DNA from: Bdellovibrio sp.
Lineage (GTDB): Bacteria; Bdellovibrionota; Bacteriovoracia; Bacteriovoracales; Bacteriovoracaceae
DNA: 64,000 nucleotides
Reading direction: 5' to 3'
NCBI GenBank assembly: GCA_016187935.1
Contig: JACPIU010000001.1
Location: forward strand, 44,493 to 108,492
A program made the translations under genes and the position numbers. The notes below the pieces were generated by a model. The model was given only the letters and a program-made list of their open reading frames with translations. It made no database searches and was not told where the DNA came from. Position 1 is the first letter of the stretch, and every line of letters begins with the position of its first letter. Of the stretch, positions 1 through 9,546 are shown piece after piece.

Positions 1-994
1 CGTTATTTGAGTTCAGGTCATAGCCACCGAACAAAATATGGGCCTGCGAAGCTTCGAGTATTTTTCCAAAAACTTGTGGAACAGCATCAGAGTGAGTCCG
101 TATTTTGGCGCTTGAAATCAATATTGGGTAAGCGGTTTCGGGCCAGATGATGAGATCCGGGCCTGTGGGGTTTGGATTGATTGAAAGTCCCTGATACAAG
201 GCCAATACATTTTCCAAGGAATCTTTATGGCCGGCTTCGGCGGAGATTTTAAGATTATTACCAATATTGGCCTGAATGATTTTTGTGGCCAGGGTTTGCT
301 TGGGGCTCCTCTGTCGTTCTTTCATTTGCCAGTGGCCCAAAATGGCGTTGAGGCAGACAAAAATGACGAAGGAGATAAGGATGATTAGGATATTTTTTTT
401 GTTCCTGGCGGAAAAGAGGAAGTAAAACGCCATAAAATAGCTGAAGGTCGAAAAAATTCCAACCCCACAATATGCTGCCAAACCGGTGTATGGCGCCAGA
501 GCAAACCAACTGTGCCCGAGATGAATAGGGAATTGTTGCGGAATCAGGATTTCAAAGAGTGCACCCGTGACGGCCAAAAATACTGACCATTGTAGAGGTT
601 TTTGCCTAAGAGGAATTTTTTTATTAAGCACAAAAATGGTGGGAAGCAGGAAATAGAATTGTGGCAAAAGGAAAACGGAAAAGAGGATCCCCAAAAAATA
701 GTTTAGTGGAACAGGGATGGCCCCAAATTCTTTAAGCGTATAGGGAATCCAGTAAAGGCCTAAAAGGTAAAGGGCGAGAGAAAAAACAAGCAAGGCCTTA
801 CTCCAAGAGGCAATTCTATCTCTGTGAAGTTCCGAAGAAAGCAATGGCATCAACAAGCATACCAGGGCCAAAGTGGGGCCAAGGAAAAAATAGATTCTTG
901 AACCAAGTAAAGGAAAGCCGGCAGCGTAGATAAGCCCTCCGAAGAAGGCCCAACAGAGATATTTCCTATCGTGACTAAAAATTTTTGTTAGCAT
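1..994 (-). CDS. lnt: Apolipoprotein N-acyltransferase, 3' end cut by window edge
   Basis: Membrane enzyme that adds the third acyl chain to the N-terminal Cys of lipoproteins, the last step of lipoprotein maturation. The minus-strand frame is open from the ATG at 994 to the window edge. It gives several hydrophobic segments over about 200 residues, then the start of a nitrilase-like domain with the motif PDLIIWPETAYP, whose Glu matches the catalytic Glu of Lnt. The Lys and Cys of the triad lie beyond the edge. The ATG has no clear ribosome binding site, and an in-frame GTG lies 15 bases upstream, so the start is uncertain. The small DUF4911-like gene lies just upstream on the same strand. 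The many lipoproteins in this window are its likely substrates. Confidence 0.88.
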   Translation of the reverse strand, partial: MLTKIFSHDRKYLCWAFFGGLIYAAGFPLLGSRIYFFLGPTLALVCLLMPLLSSELHRDRIASWSKALLVFSLALYLLGLYWIPYTLKEFGAIPVPLNYFLGILFSVFLLPQFYFLLPTIFVLNKKIPLRQKPLQWSVFLAVTGALFEILIPQQFPIHLGHSWFALAPYTGLAAYCGVGIFSTFSYFMAFYFLFSARNKKNILIILISFVIFVCLNAILGHWQMKERQRSPKQTLATKIIQANIGNNLKISAEAGHKDSLENVLALYQGLSINPNPTGPDLIIWPETAYPILISSAKIRTHSDAVPQVFGKILEASQAHILFGGYDLNSNN

Positions 995-1067
995 GTTGGC
1001 CCAAATCACTGGAGTATTTATTTTACGGGTGCCTCAGGTCTTTTGCCAACATACATATTGACTGTAA

Positions 1068-1370
1068 TCACGGGGCATTTTTCCAAGGAACATTTTCAGA
1101 TAATTCTTCGGATAGGATTTGCACGGACATACTTTCACAGAGAGCTGTGAACATCACATCAAATTCGGCCCGCATGGAAATAGGGACTCCGATTGCGATG
1201 TCGCGATAGGTTTGACCGATTGTCGCATCTAAGGTTGAGTAAAAGCATAAGTTTTCATTGGCTTCAAGAGTGAAATAAAAAAAAGCAGAATCTTCTTTAT
1301 TGGTGCGCACGACGATTTTCCAAATTTGGTAAGAAGAGGTTTGGGAAAGTTGATCAGTTTTGCCTGGCAT
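1068..1370 (-). CDS. Small DUF4911-like protein
   Basis: A 100-residue protein of unknown function. The pattern of a central strand followed by CFYSTLDATIGQ, then a run ending in a FDVMFTALCES helix, resembles the small DUF4911 family of delta-proteobacteria; this match is from memory of the pattern and only moderate. The start is well supported: the ATG is preceded by the strong ribosome binding site GGGGGAGG. It is encoded just upstream of lnt with about 70 bases between, probably the same transcript, and is divergent from the TPR lipoprotein gene. No signal peptide or membrane segment is visible, so it is likely cytoplasmic. Confidence 0.6.
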   Translation of the reverse strand: MPGKTDQLSQTSSYQIWKIVVRTNKEDSAFFYFTLEANENLCFYSTLDATIGQTYRDIAIGVPISMRAEFDVMFTALCESMSVQILSEELSENVPWKNAP

Positions 1371-1393
1371 TGATTCCTCCCCCTTAGTTTACA

Positions 1394-1440
1394 TTGACTT
1401 GAGTTCGGCATCCTCTACAATAGTAATTAAATCAAGTCAA
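1394..1440 (+). promoter_or_regulatory. Promoter with flanking 9-bp inverted repeat
   Basis: TTGACT (1394-1399), 16 bases, TACAAT (1416-1421) is a good sigma70-type promoter for the TPR lipoprotein/LysM pair. TTGACTTGA at 1394-1402 is the exact reverse complement of TCAAGTCAA at 1432-1440. The two arms thus bracket the promoter and transcription start, which could be an operator or a hairpin at the 5' end of the transcript. Confidence 0.5.
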
Positions 1441-1519
1441 AGGCATGAGGCCTTTGTCACGACTTAAATTGCAGTATTTGCTGCATACGAGTCATTGGCC
1501 CAATATGGAGGGGCCTTGC

Positions 1520-2251
1520 ATGAGATCCAATCGGAAATTAAATTTGTTGGTAATTTTATTAGGAACCTCCCTTCTTCTTTCCAATTGTTCTTGGTTGTCA
1601 AAACGGCGATCACTTTTTTCATCCAGTGGCGATGAGACAAAAACTCCTATGGTGCCAAAAGCTCAATACGATGAACTCTTACAAAAATATGAGGAACTTC
1701 TAAGGCAATCACGCGGCGAGCAAACTATAAGCTCCGAAGAAGCTGGAGTTCGTACAGAAAAAGTTGATTTAGTGGATGATCTTAAGAAGGCCGGTGCCGG
1801 ACCGGCCCTTGATACCACAGTTTCATTGGAGAATCAGACTGCAGTTTCCAATCAGGAATACAGCAAGGATACCGTTTATGATGAGATTAAGAAACTTGAA
1901 AAGGCCAAAAATATGCTCGCGCAGAAACAATTTGATGGCAGTTTGAAATTATTGCGTGAGATTGAGCAATCAAAAGTTAACACGCTGAAAGTGCATGCAA
2001 AGTTTTATATTGGTGAACTTCTTTTTATGCAGGGAGAATATGATTTGGCGATGCAGTTGTTTGAGGAGATTCTTCAAAATTACGCATTTTCTGGAGTAGT
2101 CTATAAGGCCTTGGGCCGTTTAATTGCGTGCAGTGAAAAATTAAAGCTGGCTTCAAAAAAAGATAAATATTTTTCTATTTTACATGATTTTTTTGAAGCT
2201 GAACCTGGAGATGGTATGCAGGGCGGAGCCAGTGCCCCTGCTGGAGTATAG
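1520..2251 (+). CDS. TPR-like lipoprotein
   Basis: A 243-residue predicted lipoprotein. I chose the ATG at 1520 because it follows the ribosome binding site GGAGG at 1507 with good spacing, and because translation from there begins with a classical lipoprotein signal peptide ending in LLSNC. The longer frame from 1445 would bury that signal. The middle is charged and probably disordered. The last 130 residues hold helical pairs of tetratricopeptide type (KNMLAQKQFDGSLKLLREI, MQGEYDLAMQLFEEIL). It is followed after 6 bases by the LysM gene, so the two are likely made together. A role as an envelope scaffold is inference. Confidence 0.72.
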   Translation: MRSNRKLNLLVILLGTSLLLSNCSWLSKRRSLFSSSGDETKTPMVPKAQYDELLQKYEELLRQSRGEQTISSEEAGVRTEKVDLVDDLKKAGAGPALDTTVSLENQTAVSNQEYSKDTVYDEIKKLEKAKNMLAQKQFDGSLKLLREIEQSKVNTLKVHAKFYIGELLFMQGEYDLAMQLFEEILQNYAFSGVVYKALGRLIACSEKLKLASKKDKYFSILHDFFEAEPGDGMQGGASAPAGV

Positions 2252-2257
2252 TCGAGC

Positions 2258-4411
2258 GTGACAAAATTGTGGTTCATCACATTTATGTTGTTGTTGGGAC
2301 TTGATCCTCACTTAGGTCACTCTCAAGGTGTTGATTTGGAAAATCTGGATCTGCTTGATGAGAAGGATTCGGAAATTTTGCAAAGTGGGGATATAAAAAA
2401 TCAAGCCGAACAAGGTGATCTCAATCAGTCAGAGTTGGAAGAGAAGGATGATCTTGAATCATTGAAAGAAGATGTTGGAGATGTCTTGTTTAAAGATGGA
2501 CCGGAAGGAGAGTTTAAGGCAGAGAAAGAGGGAAATGGGGAGGGTGCTAAAGTTGATGTGGGTAAAGCTCTTAATGAACCCAGTTTGAAGGAAGGTGATG
2601 AGCAGGGCCCTGTTATTTTCGATGTTGGTAATGAAGAGAAAAAACTCTTAGAGCTTTCTAAGTTTGTGGAAAATAAAATTCCTGAGAAAGAATGGAATAC
2701 TATTGCTTCCACCTCCAAGACCCAAAAGTATGTTGTACAAGAAGGTGATTATCTGTGGAAAATAGCTAAAACTTTGTTTGGATCGGGGTTTTATTATTCA
2801 AAAATCTGGTCGCTCAATCCTCATATTTCGAATCCTCATGAAATCGAACCGGGAATGGTGCTGGTTTTTGAAACAGGTGATTCGGATACCCCTCCCAGCG
2901 TTCAGTTGGGGGATTTTGAAGGGGTAGCACCAGTGACTTCGTCAGAAGTGCAGGCCAAAGGGGATCAGCAATTTTTTGATTTTAAGGAATTTGGAGATGA
3001 AGCTAAGCCGGAATGGTTGAATCAAAGGAAAAAACTTCAAGACCAAGGAATCTTCTTTCAATATTCATCAGATGCCACCTATGAAGATCTAGCTGTCGCA
3101 GGGGAAAGAAATTTAAATAAGGAATATCAAAAATATGAACCGCCTGAAACTGAAATTGTCATCCAAGAACCTGGGGAAAATTATGATGAAGGCGGGTTTG
3201 ATAAATCATCCAAAATTACCTTTGATGTTAAGGAAGGTTTTTTCCTCAACAGTTTTATTACCACCAATATAGTTCAGGATTTTGGATTTATCGATTCCAT
3301 TGCCCATGAAGCGGTTTTTATCAATCGTTTTGATAAAGTGTATGTGCTCTTTGATGAAGGGGTAAAAGTCAAACCGGGAGATTTATTTTCAGTTTACACC
3401 GCTGACGGGAAGGTTTCTCATGCCGTCTCGGACAGGTCCGGCTATCGTTACACGATTGTTGCTCAAATTAAAACATTGAGAAAGATTAATAATGTCTGGG
3501 AATGTACCGTCACAGAAATTTCAGGATTAGTGGAACGCAAAAATCGCGTGACTGTCTATACTCCAAAAATTAATCGCATTGTTCAGACTTTTTCCAAGAA
3601 AAATATTGAAGCAGCTATAGTTGACGCTTATCGAGAAACCGCCAATGGAATCAGTTTTGGTGATGTGGTTTATCTCGACAGGGGACGGGCCGACGGGGTG
3701 GAGATGGGAACGGTTTTTGAAGCCTACTCCTATTTTGATCGTGGCACAGGGAAAAAAATAACTCCCGATCCTACCTATAAAATCGGTGAGCTGACTGTCA
3801 TTTCACTTACTGATGATTTCGCGACAGCGATTATTTCAAATTCATCCTCAGAATTAGGATTAGGAGCGGTGTGCCTTTCTAAGACTGCGGAACAAGCGGC
3901 CCGTGCTGCTCGTGTTCAAAGTAAAGATATGCTAAAAGGTGTCAAAGATATGGAAGGCCAGGCCCTGGATGAATTGGATGTTGAGCTGAACGTCGATGAA
4001 GTATCAGATGATCTCTTGAAAAAGGCCGATTCAGTTCAGTTAACTGAGGATGAATTGGAAGAATTGGAAAGACAGGAACGTGAGAAATCAGTGATTCAAG
4101 ATCAGGAAAAAGATTTAAAAGAGCTTGATCGCCTTGAGTCTGAAATTCTTGAGAATGAAGGAAAGTTAAATGAAGTCAAAGTAGATGAAGATAAATTTCT
4201 TGAGCAGCAAGATTTAAATAAAGTTGAGAAAACTGACCAGGCCAAGCAAGATCCGAATGCTTTTGAATCATTAGAGGACATTGAGCAAGAGCTTGGGCGT
4301 CAATATATGGATGAAGATCTTAATGCAAAAGATAATCCTTATGGCCTATCAGAGTTTGACCTTGAAGAAATAGACGAGTTATTGAATACTGGTTCTGATT
4401 CTAAGAAGTAA
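2258..4411 (+). CDS. Secreted LysM-domain protein with acidic coiled-coil tail
   Basis: 717 residues, GTG start 6 bases after the TPR lipoprotein stop. An N-terminal signal peptide is followed by a very acidic stretch and a LysM peptidoglycan-binding domain at about residues 156-206 (YVVQEGDYLWKIAKTLFG, ending EIEPGMVLVFE). The centre (about 310-550) appears beta-rich, and the last 160 residues are Glu/Asp/Lys-rich and probably coiled coil. LysM domains bind the glycan of peptidoglycan, so a periplasmic, wall-attached location is likely. No enzymatic motif is visible. Together with the upstream TPR lipoprotein it may form an outer-membrane to wall link; that is inference. Confidence 0.8.
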   Translation: MTKLWFITFMLLLGLDPHLGHSQGVDLENLDLLDEKDSEILQSGDIKNQAEQGDLNQSELEEKDDLESLKEDVGDVLFKDGPEGEFKAEKEGNGEGAKVDVGKALNEPSLKEGDEQGPVIFDVGNEEKKLLELSKFVENKIPEKEWNTIASTSKTQKYVVQEGDYLWKIAKTLFGSGFYYSKIWSLNPHISNPHEIEPGMVLVFETGDSDTPPSVQLGDFEGVAPVTSSEVQAKGDQQFFDFKEFGDEAKPEWLNQRKKLQDQGIFFQYSSDATYEDLAVAGERNLNKEYQKYEPPETEIVIQEPGENYDEGGFDKSSKITFDVKEGFFLNSFITTNIVQDFGFIDSIAHEAVFINRFDKVYVLFDEGVKVKPGDLFSVYTADGKVSHAVSDRSGYRYTIVAQIKTLRKINNVWECTVTEISGLVERKNRVTVYTPKINRIVQTFSKKNIEAAIVDAYRETANGISFGDVVYLDRGRADGVEMGTVFEAYSYFDRGTGKKITPDPTYKIGELTVISLTDDFATAIISNSSSELGLGAVCLSKTAEQAARAARVQSKDMLKGVKDMEGQALDELDVELNVDEVSDDLLKKADSVQLTEDELEELERQEREKSVIQDQEKDLKELDRLESEILENEGKLNEVKVDEDKFLEQQDLNKVEKTDQAKQDPNAFESLEDIEQELGRQYMDEDLNAKDNPYGLSEFDLEEIDELLNTGSDSKK

Positions 4412-4492
4412 ATACAGACTAAACTAAATTAGTAATGAATTAACACTCAACGTTCAAAACTAATTTTTATATTGCGAAATTAGGGTGGATGC

Positions 4493-7030
4493 ATGCTAGC
4501 AGGACAAAAGGCCAAGACAAAAACTAAAACCAAGGCAAAGGCCAAAGCCAAGGCCCAAACTAAAACAGACGCGAAGACCAAGGCCCAAGCCAAACCCAAA
4601 ACCAAAGTTTCGGCCAAAACAAAAACAAAAGTGAAATCACCGGTTGCAAAACCCCAGAATCTTAAGCGCAGTACCGCGCAAGGAAATTACGATCTTGTTG
4701 TGGTCGAGTCCCCTTCCAAAGCTAAAACGATAAAAAAATATTTGGGCCCCGGTTTTCAGGTGGTAGCGAGTAATGGGCATATCAAGGATTTACCAAAATC
4801 AAAACTGGGAGTTGATATTAAAAAAAATTTCGCTATGGAGCTTGTGCCTATCACAGGGAAACAGGACAAGATTGACCGTATTTGTGAAATGGCGCTCCAT
4901 GCTAAAGAAATTTATCTGGCCCCTGATATGGACCGCGAAGGTGAAGCTATTGCTTATCATATTGCGGAAGTTATCGGTGGAAAAAATATTCATCGAGTGG
5001 TCTTTAATGCGGTAACGAAATCGGCGATAAAAGCAGCCATTTCACATCCGACTCATCTGAATCATCACATGTATGATTCCCAGAAGACTCGTCGCATTCT
5101 AGATCGACTTGTGGGGTATAAGATTTCACCTCTACTATGGGACAAGGTGCAGCGAGGAATTTCCGCTGGGCGTGTTCAGTCTGTGGCCTTAAGAATTATT
5201 GTTGAGCGCGATGATGAGATCAAGGCCTTTAAACCTGAACAATGGTTTTCAATTGAAGGAAGTATCGAGAAAAAGGGCCTTGTTTTCAATGTGCATTACT
5301 ATGGTGAGACTCCCGATAAAAAATTTGAACTTAAAGTATTAGAAGATGCGAAAAAGATTTTAAAAGATTGTCAGGGGCGTCCTTTTAATGTGTTCGATAT
5401 AAAGAGGAAGGAGCGTCGACAAAATCCGACTCCACCTTTTACCACTTCTAAATTGCAGCAAGATGCTGCCAATAAACTGAGTTTCACCGCCAAAAAAACT
5501 ATGATGATTGCGCAGAGACTTTATGAGGGCGTGGAATTAGGTGCGCATGGTCTCCAAGGTCTCATTACCTATATGCGTACTGACTCAGTTCGGACTGAAC
5601 CTGAATCTCTCTCTTTGGTGCGAGAATATATCGCAAAAAAATATGGTCATAATTATCTTTCAGAAACGCCCATTATTTATAAGAAGAAAGGTACAAGTAA
5701 AGTTCAAGACGCACACGAGGCCATTCGTCCAACCAATCTGGAATTCACTCCGGAGTCTGTGCGTGGTGATCTTGATGCCGATCAATTTGCATTGTATGAA
5801 TTGATTTGGAATAAGTTTATTTCTTCTCAAATGGCCCAGGCAATCATTGATCAGACCACAGTCATTTTTGATTGCAATAAACATTATTTCAAGGCCAATG
5901 GTTCTATTGTCAAGTTTGCCGGATTTCGAACTGTTTATTTTGAGGCAGCGGCAGAGCGTGCCTTGCGTAATAATACCGATGATAAAAGTAATGAGGACGA
6001 AGAGAGTCCTGTCTCCGACCATTCGAATGAATTACCTGAGTTGCAACTAGCAGAAAAATTACCACTGAAAAACCCTCTTAAAGATGAAGAACATTGGACT
6101 TCGCCCCCACCACGTTTTTCAGAAGCCAGTCTTGTAAAGGCATTGGAAGAACAAGGGATTGGTCGACCATCAACATATGCTGCTATTATTTCCAATATTC
6201 AAGACCGAAAATATGTCGAGAAAATTGAGAATCGCTTTACACCGACGGAACTTGGAATTGTTGTCTGCCGTATGCTGATTCAGGCCTTCCCTGTCATTAT
6301 GGAAGTCGCCTTTACTGCTAAGGTGGAAGACCTTTTAGATAAAATCGAAGATGGTGAGATCAAGTGGAATCAGGTTCTTAAAGATTTTTGGAAAGATTTT
6401 GAACCGACGTTGGAGAAGGCCAAAGAGGAAATGAAGAACCTCAAACGCCAGCAAATTCCCACAGGGATCAAGTGTTTCAAATGCGCCAATGGTGAATATC
6501 AAATCCGTTGGGGGCGAAACGGCCAGTTTTTGGCCTGCTCAAATTATCCTGAGTGTAATTCGAGCCAGGATTTTAAAAAAGATCTTCAAGGCAAAATACA
6601 CATTTTGGAAAAACAATATTTTCGCGAAAATTGTCCAAAATGCGGTGCCAAAACTGAAGTTAAAACCGGTCGCTATGGGCGTTTTGTTCGTTGCAGTGAA
6701 TATCCAACCTGTGACACTACCTTACCATATACTCTTGATGTGACATGCCCAGAATGTAAAAAGGGTAAATTCGCTGAAAAGAAAAGTCGTTTCGGGAAAG
6801 TTTTTTATGGCTGTTCAAGCTATCCGGAATGTAATAAGGCCCTTTGGTCAATGCCCCATGCTTATGAATGTCCAGGCTGTGGTTATCCCGTCATGTGTGA
6901 AAAGTGGTCCAAAAAAAGAGGGCCGGAGTTAGAATGTCCCGAATGTAGACATAAAATCCCTAATCCCTTTGCGGCTTCGGCGATCTCAGAGTCTTCCGGA
7001 CAGGCGGAAGTGGCCACTGATTCGGCCTAG
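4493..7030 (+). CDS. topA: DNA topoisomerase I with Lys/Ala/Thr-rich N-terminal tail
   Basis: Type IA topoisomerase that relaxes negative supercoils. The Toprim domain starts near residue 67 (DLVVVESPSKAKTIKKYL); the acidic metal-binding motif DMDREGE is at 145-151; the active-site Tyr is Y360 in LITYMRTDS. Four C-terminal Cys4 zinc-ribbon repeats follow (for example CPKCGAKTEV with CSEYPTC, and CPECKKGKF with CSSYPEC). The unusual part is the first 66 residues, made almost only of K, A, T, P and Q in short AK/TK repeats, like histone H1 tails. AGGGTGG at 4482-4488 is a good ribosome binding site for the ATG at 4493, so the tail is very probably translated. It precedes the tRNA-Arg gene. Confidence 0.96.
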   Translation: MLAGQKAKTKTKTKAKAKAKAQTKTDAKTKAQAKPKTKVSAKTKTKVKSPVAKPQNLKRSTAQGNYDLVVVESPSKAKTIKKYLGPGFQVVASNGHIKDLPKSKLGVDIKKNFAMELVPITGKQDKIDRICEMALHAKEIYLAPDMDREGEAIAYHIAEVIGGKNIHRVVFNAVTKSAIKAAISHPTHLNHHMYDSQKTRRILDRLVGYKISPLLWDKVQRGISAGRVQSVALRIIVERDDEIKAFKPEQWFSIEGSIEKKGLVFNVHYYGETPDKKFELKVLEDAKKILKDCQGRPFNVFDIKRKERRQNPTPPFTTSKLQQDAANKLSFTAKKTMMIAQRLYEGVELGAHGLQGLITYMRTDSVRTEPESLSLVREYIAKKYGHNYLSETPIIYKKKGTSKVQDAHEAIRPTNLEFTPESVRGDLDADQFALYELIWNKFISSQMAQAIIDQTTVIFDCNKHYFKANGSIVKFAGFRTVYFEAAAERALRNNTDDKSNEDEESPVSDHSNELPELQLAEKLPLKNPLKDEEHWTSPPPRFSEASLVKALEEQGIGRPSTYAAIISNIQDRKYVEKIENRFTPTELGIVVCRMLIQAFPVIMEVAFTAKVEDLLDKIEDGEIKWNQVLKDFWKDFEPTLEKAKEEMKNLKRQQIPTGIKCFKCANGEYQIRWGRNGQFLACSNYPECNSSQDFKKDLQGKIHILEKQYFRENCPKCGAKTEVKTGRYGRFVRCSEYPTCDTTLPYTLDVTCPECKKGKFAEKKSRFGKVFYGCSSYPECNKALWSMPHAYECPGCGYPVMCEKWSKKRGPELECPECRHKIPNPFAASAISESSGQAEVATDSA

Positions 7031-7115
7031 CCGCTTTTCTGGCAAACAAGTGAATAAGGCCTAAAATTGTCTCTTCCAAATGGGCCATCATCGGAGTATA
7101 TTTTTCAAGCTCTAC

Positions 7116-7192
7116 GCGGTGTTAGCTCAGCTGGATAGAGTAGCAGGCTTCGAACCTGTTGGTCGGGGGTTCGAATCCCTCACACCGCGCCA
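7116..7192 (+). tRNA. tRNA-Arg (anticodon TCG), CCA encoded
   Basis: A complete 77-base cloverleaf. Acceptor GCGGTGT pairs with ACACCGC, followed by discriminator G and an encoded CCA. The D arm is GCTC/GAGT. The anticodon stem GCAGG/CCTGT encloses the loop CTTCGAA, giving anticodon TCG (reads CGA and possibly other CGN). The T arm GGGGG/CCCTC holds TTCGAAT. It sits alone about 85 bases after topA. Confidence 0.95.
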
Positions 7193-7419
7193 TCTCCCAC
7201 TATAAACCGTGAAGACCCAATCTTGTTGCCTGTGCCACATTTTTTCGCCAGTAAGTTGGCCCCTCCTCAAAAGAATACAATTGCAACATGCTGAAATTGC
7301 TAGCTTTTGCAAGTTGAGTCAAGAATCCCGCGAGTTACCTATTCGAGAGGGATAAAATACTTATAAGTGAGCTAAGTTTTAGTCTTGTTACTGTCGAAAA
7401 GAGTATGAGGTGGAACTCG

Positions 7420-9420
7420 ATGACTGGGCACAATAAGAGCGCATTGATCAATCGCACTGCCGTAGTTATGGCGTTGCTGCTTTTGGCAGTTGGGTTGTTG
7501 AGTTGTGTGGAGAATCAGGGGCAGCGATCCGGTGCAAGGCGGTTGGCTTCTGTTGGACAAAATGGAGCATCTGCTGGAAATGGCAATAACAATGGTTCTC
7601 TGGCCGGGGCGGGCAGTGGAGGATTTGGGGAACTGGTCAGCAATGTCACTTCCAATGGCAAATCTGAATTGAGACATGTGGTTGATCCCTTCGATGGGAC
7701 GGCCCGTAAACAAGTCACTATTCCAAAAAATTTCAAGGGATTTTTTTATCTCTCTGGTCTTAATATAACCGCTCTCTCGAATCGACTTGTATCAGTGCGT
7801 TTCAGTTTTGGTCGTGAAATGGAAACGATCACAATTCCCGCAACTGTAGGGCGTGCAGCAGGTCTGACACCACAGACAGACATTGAGGTTTTAATTTTGG
7901 ATATGTATAACCGACCTTTTGAAAATATTCGTCTTTTGTACGATTTATACGATTATAACGATTACCGTGATGCCAGCGATGGTACTACTGAGACCAAGGA
8001 GCCAACCAAGGACCCACGCAGCACTGGACTCTATTGTCGCGGACTGAAACTTGAGCACGATCCAACTTTTGTTCGAACTTCCACGAATAGCAAGTGCGAT
8101 ACCAAAGGTGAAGTATGCCGTTACGCTTACGCCAAAATTAGAGATAACTCTATTTATCAGCTCTCCTCTCCAGGGGACGCGAGCAGTGCCTATGTCACGA
8201 CTGATCCAACTTTACCGCAATTGGATTTTCAAGGCAGCGGATTTACCAGCGATACTGTCGCTAATAAACTTAAAAAATGTTTGCCCGACAATATGACCCT
8301 TGGTGAATTTAATGCCAATTTTGGTACTTCAGGCATAGGCTCATTAGGTTCTGGTACAGGCAATGGAACCCCTTTCCAGCTTGAGGCCGGAGGGGCTTCG
8401 TACCGATATAAAGGTCCTTTCCGGGCGATTGGTGAGAGTCAATGGGAAATAAGCGGAGGGGCGATCTTTTTTGAGACTACATCAGGTTCAGGAACAGGTA
8501 TCGGTCTGAATTATCCAGCAGGAATTTTCCAACACTCTTTGAGTAATTCTCTCAATGCAAATTTTGGCTATGGTTCGTTTCTTTTTCCTCGTGCCGGTAA
8601 AATGTCGATCAATGCCGAGATTGATCACTTTAGTTCGATCACGCCTTTTGGGGAAAGTGCTGGCTCAGGATCTGGAGCCGCTTCGCGCTCCCTCACCAGC
8701 CTTGTTGCTGCAGGCGATACCGCTTGGATGTATGGATGCAATATACGTGTCACAAATTACGATTCATTTACCAATGAAGGCATTGGTTCTTGTAATGTGT
8801 CAGCCACCATTGAAGTGATCACTGAAGAAAATGGCAAAGAGATTGTTCTTGCTACCAGCACTGATGTGAAGCTGCAATTAATTCGTCCAAGCCTCACAAA
8901 CTATCAGGGCCAGGAAGTGCTCTATCAGAGTATGAAAACATGTACATCAAGTCGCAGTTGTGGCGGCAATGAATGTTGTTTTAATAATCGTTGCTGGGAT
9001 CGCTCGCTTGTTTCTCAATGTCTTGACGATGTTGCCATCGTAGGAAATCGCGGCGTTGGTGAAGCTTGTGTCTCTGATTATGAATGTTCCAGTTTATGCT
9101 GTAATAAGGCCACGGGGGCCTGTACCGTTCACACCAATATAGGTTCTGATCCAGTATTATGCTCAAAGGGTGCTAGTGAGCAATGTGTGGCCAAGGAGTG
9201 GTGTAGAAAGGATAATATTTCGGATTGTTATATCGTCAAAACCGGGGTGTCCCCAACTGGAGTACAAGAGTGTGCGCTACGCTGTTACAACGTACCTACA
9301 CATGCCAACTGTACCGATGGTATATGCGTACCTGTTGTTCAACCGACACCACCACCTTTCAATCCCACCAATCCTGACTGTTCTACTGCTCGTGATCCTC
9401 TTCTAAGCCTGCCGAATTAA
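7420..9420 (+). CDS. Large Cys-rich lipoprotein
   Basis: A predicted surface lipoprotein of about 666 residues. The ATG at 7420 is favoured over the in-frame ATG at 7405 because GAGGTGG (7408-7414) lies just upstream of it. The signal peptide ends in the lipobox LLSC. A Gly/Ser/Asn-rich linker follows, then about 400 residues of likely beta structure. The last 150 residues are strikingly Cys-rich, with SCGGNECCFNNRCW and YECSSLCCNKATGAC. This pattern recalls Dickkopf-type disulfide domains found in some predatory-bacterium lipoproteins; the match is by pattern only. No neighbour shares its function clearly. It could be an adhesin. Confidence 0.7.
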   Translation: MTGHNKSALINRTAVVMALLLLAVGLLSCVENQGQRSGARRLASVGQNGASAGNGNNNGSLAGAGSGGFGELVSNVTSNGKSELRHVVDPFDGTARKQVTIPKNFKGFFYLSGLNITALSNRLVSVRFSFGREMETITIPATVGRAAGLTPQTDIEVLILDMYNRPFENIRLLYDLYDYNDYRDASDGTTETKEPTKDPRSTGLYCRGLKLEHDPTFVRTSTNSKCDTKGEVCRYAYAKIRDNSIYQLSSPGDASSAYVTTDPTLPQLDFQGSGFTSDTVANKLKKCLPDNMTLGEFNANFGTSGIGSLGSGTGNGTPFQLEAGGASYRYKGPFRAIGESQWEISGGAIFFETTSGSGTGIGLNYPAGIFQHSLSNSLNANFGYGSFLFPRAGKMSINAEIDHFSSITPFGESAGSGSGAASRSLTSLVAAGDTAWMYGCNIRVTNYDSFTNEGIGSCNVSATIEVITEENGKEIVLATSTDVKLQLIRPSLTNYQGQEVLYQSMKTCTSSRSCGGNECCFNNRCWDRSLVSQCLDDVAIVGNRGVGEACVSDYECSSLCCNKATGACTVHTNIGSDPVLCSKGASEQCVAKEWCRKDNISDCYIVKTGVSPTGVQECALRCYNVPTHANCTDGICVPVVQPTPPPFNPTNPDCSTARDPLLSLPN

Positions 9421-9546
9421 TTTGTTCAGGAACATGGTAGCTGCAGTGTTTCAATTTTCCTAAAACTCTTGCTTCTTTAAATCATCTTTTTTTGGCACAA
9501 TGGCTTAAATATAAATAGAGAGACTGTATAAAGCGATTTGTGAGTT

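Noticed and set aside
258..509. 83-residue minus-strand frame
   Set aside because: Out-of-frame shadow inside lnt, whose own frame is open through the whole region.
2425..2718. 97-residue minus-strand frame opposite the LysM gene
   Set aside because: Ser/Pro-rich shadow of the acidic, Lys/Glu-rich plus-strand coding region.
7127..7312. 61-residue minus-strand frame
   Set aside because: Its end, GVRDSNPRPTGSKPATL, is the familiar false translation of a tRNA gene.
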